This document shows, in pieces, positions 1 to 4,564 of a stretch of 6,208 nt of DNA (positions are counted from its first letter, which is position 1; every line of letters begins with the position of its first letter). The translations under genes were made by a program, and so were the position numbers. Source of the stretch: a bacterium BMS3Bbin02 (GTDB taxonomy: Bacteria > Actinomycetota > Acidimicrobiia > Spongiisociales > UBA5794); contig BDTL01000062.1 in assembly GCA_002898115.1 (NCBI GenBank), positions 1 through 6,208 on the forward strand. The letters are read 5' to 3'. The notes beneath the pieces were generated by a model, which worked only from the letters and a program-made list of their open reading frames with translations, made no database searches and had not been told where the DNA came from.

Positions 1-186
1 CCGGTATCCACTACTGCCGTCCTGATGTACCTTGAGCCGGCATCTGCGGCAGTTCTTGCCGCGATCGTTTTGGGCGAGAGAACCCCTGCGTTTGCCTGGA
101 TAGGGATCCTCCTTGTCATCCTTGGTGGCGTGATAGTCGCGTTGTGGGCCGATGATCCGGTGATTGAACTTCACCCTCTGGGATAA
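1..186 (+). CDS. EamA/DMT-family transporter, C-terminal fragment
   Basis: The reading frame is open from the left edge and ends at TAA 184-186, giving the last 61 residues of a protein whose start lies outside the window. The fragment reads as the end of an EamA repeat: a helix with a conserved Glu-Pro (LEPASAAVLAAIVLGE, residues 12-27), then a hydrophobic helix of the form WIGILLVILGGVIVAL (residues 33-48), then a short polar tail. The Leu-x-Pro, Gly-Glu and Gly-x-x-Leu-x-x-x-Gly-Gly pattern is typical of the second EamA repeat in drug/metabolite exporters of the inner membrane, usually about 280-310 aa with 10 helices. The substrate cannot be read from this piece. The next gene starts 9 nt downstream on the same strand, so the two may be co-transcribed. 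Family assignment is good; function beyond 'small-molecule transporter' is unknown. Confidence 0.85.
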   Translation, partial: PVSTTAVLMYLEPASAAVLAAIVLGERTPAFAWIGILLVILGGVIVALWADDPVIELHPLG

Positions 187-195
187 GATGGAACC

Positions 196-1302
196 ATGAC
201 AGCATCGGACTCCACGGTCTTTCGTGTGACGGACCTTTGTGTGTCGCTCCATGACGCTGACGCGGCTGCTCGCACGATGCGCAATGTGCCCGACGACGGT
301 TGTGGCGTTGAGTCACCACTTTGGCGCCCGGCGATTCGTGGTGTGTCGTTTGAGGTGAACCGTGGTGAGGTTCTCAGTATTGTCGGCGAATCTGCGTCTG
401 GTAAGACCCTCTCGATGTATGCAGCGTTCAGACTGCTGGATCCGGGAGCTCAGGCGACCAGCGGTACCGTCGAGCTCTTCGGCCAACGCGTCGATGCAGC
501 CCGAGGCGGCGAAGTAGTGCGCAAGTCGGGGAACACCAGACGCCGCGGAGTCCCCGACGACGATGACGAATGGCGCCAAACAGTTGGTTCGCGTGTCGGA
601 TTTCTCTTCCAGGATCCCATCGGTAGCTGGACGCCACATTTCACGATTGGTCATCAAGCTGGCGAAGCTCTCGATGAACACACCGACCTCACTCCGGACG
701 AGATAGAGCGTCGGGTACGTGATGCCCTCGGTGAAGTGAAGCTCCCGCGACGCGGGTTCGGTGCATTCGCTTTTCTTCTCAGCAGAGGTGAAGCACAGCG
801 TGCGATGCTTGCCGCGGCGATCGTGAAGGCGCCGGACCTGTTGATTGCCGACGAACCGTTGACCGGACTTGATTCCACGTCCGCTGCGTCGGTCCTCGCC
901 CTGCTGCGCGATATGCAGGACAAACGTGGCATGGCAATGGTGTTCATAACCCACGACCTCGCCCTCGCCGCAAGCTTCTCCGATCGCATTGCGATTATGT
1001 ACGCCGGCCGGTTGGTCGAAACTGCCCCGACACAAGAACTGATGCGTCGTCCGAGGCACCCCTACACGGAAGGGCTCATCGGTGCGCTTCCCATGGTCGG
1101 TCGCGACCGGCTGCGCCCGGTCCGCGGTTCACCACCTCACCTTTGGCACACCGCGCAGGGATGTAGCTTCGCTCCTCGATGTGACTTCACTACCGAGGTT
1201 TGCGCAAACGTACCACCGTCGGTCGGAGTTGGGGAGGCGGCTTCCGTTGCATGTTGGCTCCGGGATGAGCTCAGCCTTCAGGGGATATTGGCGGGACTGT
1301 AA
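196..1302 (+). CDS. OppD/DppD-like ABC transporter ATP-binding protein, divergent
   Basis: A 368-aa cytoplasmic ATPase of the peptide/nickel importer type. Visible motifs: Walker A GESASGKT (64-71), Q-loop FQDP with Gln139, signature LSRGEAQR (195-202), Walker B LLIADE with catalytic Glu220, D-loop GLD (224-226), H-loop His253. The C-terminus is the Oligo_HPY extension: HPYTEGLIGALP (288-299), then Cys323, Cys329, Cys336 and Cys353, as in OppD/OppF/DppD, where this cluster can bind a metal centre. Unusual points: the signature has Arg for the second Gly (family norm LSGGxxQR), Walker A has Ala for the usual inner Gly, and there are insertions near residues 20-42 and 100-128, the latter with an acidic DDDDE run. 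No peptide permease or binding-protein gene is in the window. The ATG at 196 is 9 nt after the EamA stop, with only a weak ribosome site. The 3' end overlaps the opposing kinase gene by 32 bp. All catalytic residues are present, so it is probably active; the substrate is unknown. Confidence 0.92.
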   Translation: MTASDSTVFRVTDLCVSLHDADAAARTMRNVPDDGCGVESPLWRPAIRGVSFEVNRGEVLSIVGESASGKTLSMYAAFRLLDPGAQATSGTVELFGQRVDAARGGEVVRKSGNTRRRGVPDDDDEWRQTVGSRVGFLFQDPIGSWTPHFTIGHQAGEALDEHTDLTPDEIERRVRDALGEVKLPRRGFGAFAFLLSRGEAQRAMLAAAIVKAPDLLIADEPLTGLDSTSAASVLALLRDMQDKRGMAMVFITHDLALAASFSDRIAIMYAGRLVETAPTQELMRRPRHPYTEGLIGALPMVGRDRLRPVRGSPPHLWHTAQGCSFAPRCDFTTEVCANVPPSVGVGEAASVACWLRDELSLQGILAGL

Positions 1303-2638
1303 ACCCGATCCTGCTGCCCTTGCCGGGGGTCGATTCGGCGAACACTGAACCACCGTGTTCGGTCGCGATGCGTTTCACGATCGAAAGTCCGAGACCGGAT
1401 CCCGGGGTCTGACGCGCCCCGGTTGTCCGATAGAAGCGTTCGAAGATATGTCCGAGTTCGTCTTCTTCCATGCCGATCCCTTTGTCGATGACCGTCACGG
1501 CACCGGACTTGATGTCGATGCGGATACCGGTATCCGGGGCCGACCATTTGATTGCGTTGCCGATGAGGTTGCTGACTGCTCGAACGAGTTCCGAGCGAAT
1601 GCCCGACACCACCGACTCATCAGCTTCGACCGCGATGGTGCGTTGGGAGCGACGTCGGGCATCTGTGGCTGCCGTTTCGGCGACATCTGCGAGGAGCACC
1701 GGAACATACGGCGTCTCGGGCAGGGAATCGGTTGCAGTATCGACAAGTTCGGTAACGAGCGTGGTGAGCTCGTCGATTTCGGTTGAAATCTCACTGATGA
1801 TGAGAACCCGCGTCGATGGTTCGATATCGGGTGCCCGGACGAGCAGATCGATGTTCATGCGGAGTGCGGTGAGCGGCGTGCGGAGCTCGTGGCTCGCATC
1901 CCGAACGAGCCGATGCTGGGTTGATTTGGAGGTTTTCAAGGCAGAGAGCATGGCGTTGAACCGCCTGGCGAGCTGGCTGAGTTCGTCGTCACCGTGCACC
2001 GCGAGGCGGGCGTCGAGGTCGGACGTTGACGCGACGTGTTCGGCCGCCGCGCTGAGCTCCGCGATGGGCCGTGTTGCTCGCGATGCCACGGCGAGACCTG
2101 CGGCACCTGCAAGGAGGAGACCGACGATACCTGCGATCGTAAGTTGACCTGCGAGTGCACGGAGTGCGGCGTCCGTCTCTTCGAGCGATCGTGCGATCTG
2201 GAGTACATCACCACCGGGCAACGGCATCGATACCATCCTGACGTGTTCCTCACCGATCCAGACGCTGGAGAATGTTCGACCCGCCTTTCCCTGCTGCACG
2301 GCGAGTGTCGACTCGTCTATTGGTAGCTGTGGGTCCGAATCGCCGAGGGTGATGAGCGAACCGTCCGCCTTCAGGATCTGCCCGTACAGGGTGTCAAAGT
2401 TTCCAGGGGGTCGACCAAGCGACTCGGCAACGTTTGGCAGGAGATGTGCCGCGATCGGTCGTCCGCGGGGTGCTCCGGCAGCAGCCCGCAGCAAACTCGA
2501 TGCCCGGCCATCCAGGCTTTTGTCGACCTGATTGACGAGTTGGGTTCGGGTGAGAAAGTAGGCGCTACCTGCGACAAGTAAAACTGCGGCGGCGACCGCC
2601 GCTGCCGATGCCAGCGCGACTCGGGTCCTGAATTTCAC
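1271..2638 (-). CDS. Membrane sensor histidine kinase, MprB-like
   Basis: A 455-aa inner-membrane two-component kinase. Order: TM1 about residues 7-29, extracytoplasmic sensor about 30-163, TM2 about 164-186, HAMP linker about 187-235, dimerisation/phosphoacceptor domain with SHELRTPL (249-256, His250), and HATPase domain with N-box NLIGNAIKWS (357-366, Asn361), G1 box DKGIGM (385-390), F-box FERFYR (399-404) and G2 box GSGLGLSIV (413-421). All catalytic elements are intact. The start is GTG (2638-2636 on the minus strand), overlapping the regulator stop as GTGA, so translation is likely coupled. Architecture and motifs resemble actinobacterial MprB, an envelope-stress kinase; this is from family memory, not a search. 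The sensor domain has no recognisable named fold, so the signal is unknown. The gene downstream is not the PepD protease found beside mycobacterial mprAB; it is the convergent ABC ATPase, whose end it overlaps. Confidence 0.96.
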   Translation of the reverse strand: MKFRTRVALASAAAVAAAVLLVAGSAYFLTRTQLVNQVDKSLDGRASSLLRAAAGAPRGRPIAAHLLPNVAESLGRPPGNFDTLYGQILKADGSLITLGDSDPQLPIDESTLAVQQGKAGRTFSSVWIGEEHVRMVSMPLPGGDVLQIARSLEETDAALRALAGQLTIAGIVGLLLAGAAGLAVASRATRPIAELSAAAEHVASTSDLDARLAVHGDDELSQLARRFNAMLSALKTSKSTQHRLVRDASHELRTPLTALRMNIDLLVRAPDIEPSTRVLIISEISTEIDELTTLVTELVDTATDSLPETPYVPVLLADVAETAATDARRRSQRTIAVEADESVVSGIRSELVRAVSNLIGNAIKWSAPDTGIRIDIKSGAVTVIDKGIGMEEDELGHIFERFYRTTGARQTPGSGLGLSIVKRIATEHGGSVFAESTPGKGSRIGFTVPPISPEG

Positions 2639-3324
2639 GGGTCCACCCGCGCAACATAACCCACACCCCGGACCGTCTGAACGATACGCGGTAGGCCTCC
2701 CTCCTCTGTCTTGCGCCGGATGTACCCGACGTATACCTCTAGGGGATTCGAGCTGGTGTCGAAGTCGTATCCCCAGATCTCTTCGTAGATGCGTGACCGC
2801 GGGATCACGATCCCCGCGTTCTTGACGAGAAGCGCCAGGAGGTCGAACTCCGTCTTGGTGAGGCTGATGTCGGTGTCGCCCCGGCTAACGGTTCGTGCTG
2901 CGCTGTTCATCGTAAGGTCACCGACGCGTAGAACATCGGTTGTCGTGCCACCAGAGCGGCGCAGTAGTGCCCTGATGCGGGCGAGCAGCTCCTCAAGAGC
3001 AAACGGCTTCACAAGGTAATCGTCAGCTCCGGCGTCAAGCCCGGCAACACGATCACTCACTTCGTGACGGGCGGTGAGCATAAGCACCGGTGTCGTGATG
3101 CCGCGACTGCGGATGAGCCGACAGGTCTCGAGTCCGTCGAGGTGCGGCATCAGGATGTCGAGGAGGACCAGATCGACGGACCCGATTCGTAGCTGCTCCA
3201 ACGCGGCCGCTCCATCATTTGCAGTGAGAACGTTGAACCCCTCAAATGCAAGCGCGCGCTCGACCGCGTCTCGAATAGCCGGGTCGTCCTCTGCAACGAG
3301 GATCGAAGCTTGGTCCCTTGTCAT
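2635..3324 (-). CDS. OmpR/PhoB-family response regulator, MprA-like
   Basis: A 229-aa DNA-binding regulator, full length for the family. The receiver domain (about 7-120) has the acidic pocket Glu12/Asp13/Asp14, phosphoacceptor Asp56 (in LLDILMP), switch Thr84 (LMLTAR) and Lys106 (VKPF). The stretch GLDAGADDYLVKPFALEELL is the classic MprA/PhoB-like alpha4-beta5 region. The winged-helix effector domain (about 131-227) has SLTKTEFDLLALL (154-166), the recognition-helix region NPLEVYVGYIRRKTE (193-207) and the terminal VRGVGYV wing. ATG at 3324-3322, preceded by a modest GGA-containing ribosome site. Its stop overlaps the kinase GTG by 4 bp, so it is first in a regulator-kinase operon and its partner is clear. 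The 127-bp upstream gap holds phased TCTCA-like repeats that could be its own binding site. Target genes are not identifiable from sequence. Confidence 0.97.
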   Translation of the reverse strand: MTRDQASILVAEDDPAIRDAVERALAFEGFNVLTANDGAAALEQLRIGSVDLVLLDILMPHLDGLETCRLIRSRGITTPVLMLTARHEVSDRVAGLDAGADDYLVKPFALEELLARIRALLRRSGGTTTDVLRVGDLTMNSAARTVSRGDTDISLTKTEFDLLALLVKNAGIVIPRSRIYEEIWGYDFDTSSNPLEVYVGYIRRKTEEGGLPRIVQTVRGVGYVARVDP

Positions 3325-3345
3325 TGGTCCGTCTCTGTAGATCGG

Positions 3346-3406
3346 CTCTCATCTTCGTCTGTATCGGTTCGATTCATGTGACAATCACCTGAGAATCCGA
3401 TGAGAG
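3346..3406. repeat. 8-bp inverted repeat pair upstream of the response regulator
   Basis: CTCTCATC at 3346-3353 and its exact reverse complement GATGAGAG at 3399-3406 are separated by 45 bp. The right arm is the distal unit of the phased repeat block; the left arm lies 22 bp before the regulator start codon. It could be a second, oppositely oriented regulator half-site, or chance. Confidence 0.35.
3377..3406 (-). promoter_or_regulatory. Candidate response-regulator binding site: three 8-bp units, 11-bp phasing
   Basis: Read on the minus strand towards the regulator gene: CTCTCATC, 3 nt, TTCTCAGG, 3 nt, TTGTCACA. The shared core is TCTCA / TCTCA / TGTCA, each exactly 11 nt (about one helical turn) apart. 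The block ends 53 nt upstream of the regulator ATG, and the third unit contains TTGTCA, a 5/6 match to a -35 box, though no good -10 follows at normal spacing. OmpR-family regulators bind direct repeats at this spacing, and MprA boxes are described as two loosely conserved 8-bp direct repeats separated by 3 nt. The autoregulatory role is inference. Confidence 0.4.
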
Positions 3407-3451
3407 AACAGGTGTCGTGCTTCTGGTCCGTGGTCCCCGAGACTTATCTAC

Positions 3452-4468
3452 TCACTCGGGCACGATGACGGTACGGATCGGTGCTGTCCCGGCTGCGAGG
3501 TCATCGAGGACGCTGTTGACCGCGGCGGCTTCAAGGGGGACGGTGGCGCCTATCAGCGGATCGACAGAGAATTCGCCGGCCGCCGCGAAGGCCATGAGGT
3601 CGTGCAGGTCCGCAAGTGTGTGATCGGAGCATCCGATGAGCTCGCGCTCGCCGTCGACCAGGTCCGTATAGGGTCCGACGGAGAGGACATCGGGTGTGAG
3701 GCCGACGGCGACTGCCCGTCCGAGTGGGTTCAGCGAGTCGATGCAGGTGCGCATCAACTGTGCCGATCCAACCAGTTCGAGGGCTACGTCAACGCCGCCC
3801 GCCTTACGAATGACATCGGCGGCGTCAGCGTTCGGGTCAACAGGCTCCGCACCGAGGGATGCTGCGATCGCGAGCTTGGTTTCGTCGAGATCGACTGCGA
3901 AGACTCGCTCAGCCCCGAGGAGAAATGCGAGCTGGATAGCTGACATGCCCAGTCCGCCCGCGCCGAGGATCGCGACCGTTTCTCCCTTAGCAAGCCTGCC
4001 CTTGCGTAGGGCATGGAGAGATGTGGACGACGAGCATCCCATCACGGCGGCTGCCCGATCGCTCACCGCTGACGGTAAGACAACCGTGTTGCGTTCCGGA
4101 ACGGTCACATACTCGGCGTAACCCCCGTCACGGTCTTTTCCGACCATTTCTCCAGTCACGCAGAACCGCTCACGGCCCGAACCACAGAATGTGCAGACTC
4201 CGCAACCGACCGTGTAGTGCACGACAATTCGGTCCCCGACGCCACGGGTCTTGCATTCGGGGCCGACATCGACGATTTCGCCTGCCACTTCGTGCCCAAG
4301 TATTCGCCCGGAATCTACGGCCGGAAAGCCGGATCGATAGTGGAGGTCTGACCGACAGATACCGGCCGCCAACACGCGAATCCGAACATCCGCCGGTCCG
4401 GGGGCAGACCGGACGGCATCCTCCATCGCGAGAGGCTGACCGGGTGTCGTGAAATGAAGAGCCTTCAT
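3452..4468 (-). CDS. Zinc-dependent medium-chain alcohol dehydrogenase
   Basis: A 338-aa cytosolic oxidoreductase expected to interconvert an alcohol and an aldehyde or ketone with NAD(H). The N-terminal GroES-like domain has catalytic-zinc residues Cys38 (GICRSDLHY), His59 and Glu60 (ILGHEVAGE), and structural-zinc cysteines Cys89, Cys92, Cys95 and Cys103 (CGVCTFCGSGRERFC). Cys145 (MGCSSSTS) is the probable further zinc ligand. The Rossmann domain has GAGGLG (169-174), and Asp193 after the second strand (VFAVDLDE) favours NAD over NADP. I chose ATG 4468-4466 (MKALHF, the usual family start). The frame also extends 29 codons upstream to a TTG at 4555, but that stretch has no family resemblance and would overlap the ribosome site of the divergent gene. 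No strong Shine-Dalgarno precedes the ATG. It lies 127 bp upstream of the regulator on the same strand and is divergent from the permease. Substrate unknown. Confidence 0.95.
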   Translation of the reverse strand: MKALHFTTPGQPLAMEDAVRSAPGPADVRIRVLAAGICRSDLHYRSGFPAVDSGRILGHEVAGEIVDVGPECKTRGVGDRIVVHYTVGCGVCTFCGSGRERFCVTGEMVGKDRDGGYAEYVTVPERNTVVLPSAVSDRAAAVMGCSSSTSLHALRKGRLAKGETVAILGAGGLGMSAIQLAFLLGAERVFAVDLDETKLAIAASLGAEPVDPNADAADVIRKAGGVDVALELVGSAQLMRTCIDSLNPLGRAVAVGLTPDVLSVGPYTDLVDGERELIGCSDHTLADLHDLMAFAAAGEFSVDPLIGATVPLEAAAVNSVLDDLAAGTAPIRTVIVPE

Positions 4469-4527
4469 TTCGTGGAGACTAGCCTGCGGTGATCGACGCG
4501 ATGGACACTGCGGGCAGATTAAGAAGT

Positions 4528-4540
4528 CGCTAAGGTAGCG
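4528..4540. repeat. Short palindrome CGCTA-AGG-TAGCG, possible operator
   Basis: Perfect 5-bp arms around a 3-nt centre, mid-way between divergent genes and overlapping a TAAGGT -10-like element. The position suits an operator, but arms this short can arise by chance. Confidence 0.25.
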
Positions 4541-4553
4541 GACCTGGAGGCAC

Positions 4554-4559
4554 AAGGGG
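4554..4559 (+). promoter_or_regulatory. Ribosome binding site AAGGGG for the permease
   Basis: AAGGGG ends 5 nt before the ATG at 4565; a second purine run, GGAGG, lies at 4546-4550. This fixes the ATG at 4565 as the start of the permease gene. Confidence 0.65.
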
Positions 4560-4564
4560 TACGA

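Larger units (their letters stand above)
3325..3451. other. Intergenic region between dehydrogenase stop and regulator start
   Basis: This 127-bp non-coding gap holds the candidate binding site (3377-3406) and the inverted repeat (3346-3406), and must carry any dedicated promoter for the regulator-kinase operon. I see no clear GC hairpin plus T-run for the dehydrogenase, so read-through from it into the regulator is possible. The only -35-like element is TTGTCA (minus strand, 3384-3379), with no convincing -10. Confidence 0.7.
4469..4564. other. Divergent intergenic region, dehydrogenase / FtsX-like permease
   Basis: These 96 bp separate two divergent starts and should hold both promoters. 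Seen here: a 13-bp hyphenated palindrome (4528-4540), TAAGGT at 4531-4536, which fits the loose actinobacterial TAnnnT -10 for the permease but lacks a good -35, and TGGACA at 4502-4507, a 5/6 -35 match without a correctly spaced -10. No promoter can be called with confidence. Confidence 0.6.

Noticed and set aside
313..1059. 248-aa minus-strand open frame opposite the ABC ATPase
   Set aside because: It is antisense to a gene with clear ABC motifs and its translation shows no domain, only the composition expected of a shadow frame.
1470..2147. 225-aa plus-strand open frame (and 1355-1786) opposite the histidine kinase
   Set aside because: Ser/Arg/Ala-rich antisense translation without motifs; the minus strand there encodes a complete kinase.
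3362..3384. Sigma-70-type promoter for the regulator using TTGTCA as -35
   Set aside because: No acceptable -10 at 16-18 nt; the nearest candidates (GATACA, TACAGA) are at 13 and 15 nt, so it was not called as a separate promoter.
3325..3431. Direct repeat TGGTCCGT at 3325-3332 and 3424-3431
   Set aside because: Only 8 bp, not phased with other elements; one copy is next to the regulator start codon. Probably chance.
4469..4555. 29-residue N-terminal extension of the dehydrogenase
   Set aside because: It starts at TTG, lacks family similarity and overlaps the ribosome site of the divergent permease; ATG at 4468 gives the normal family N-terminus.
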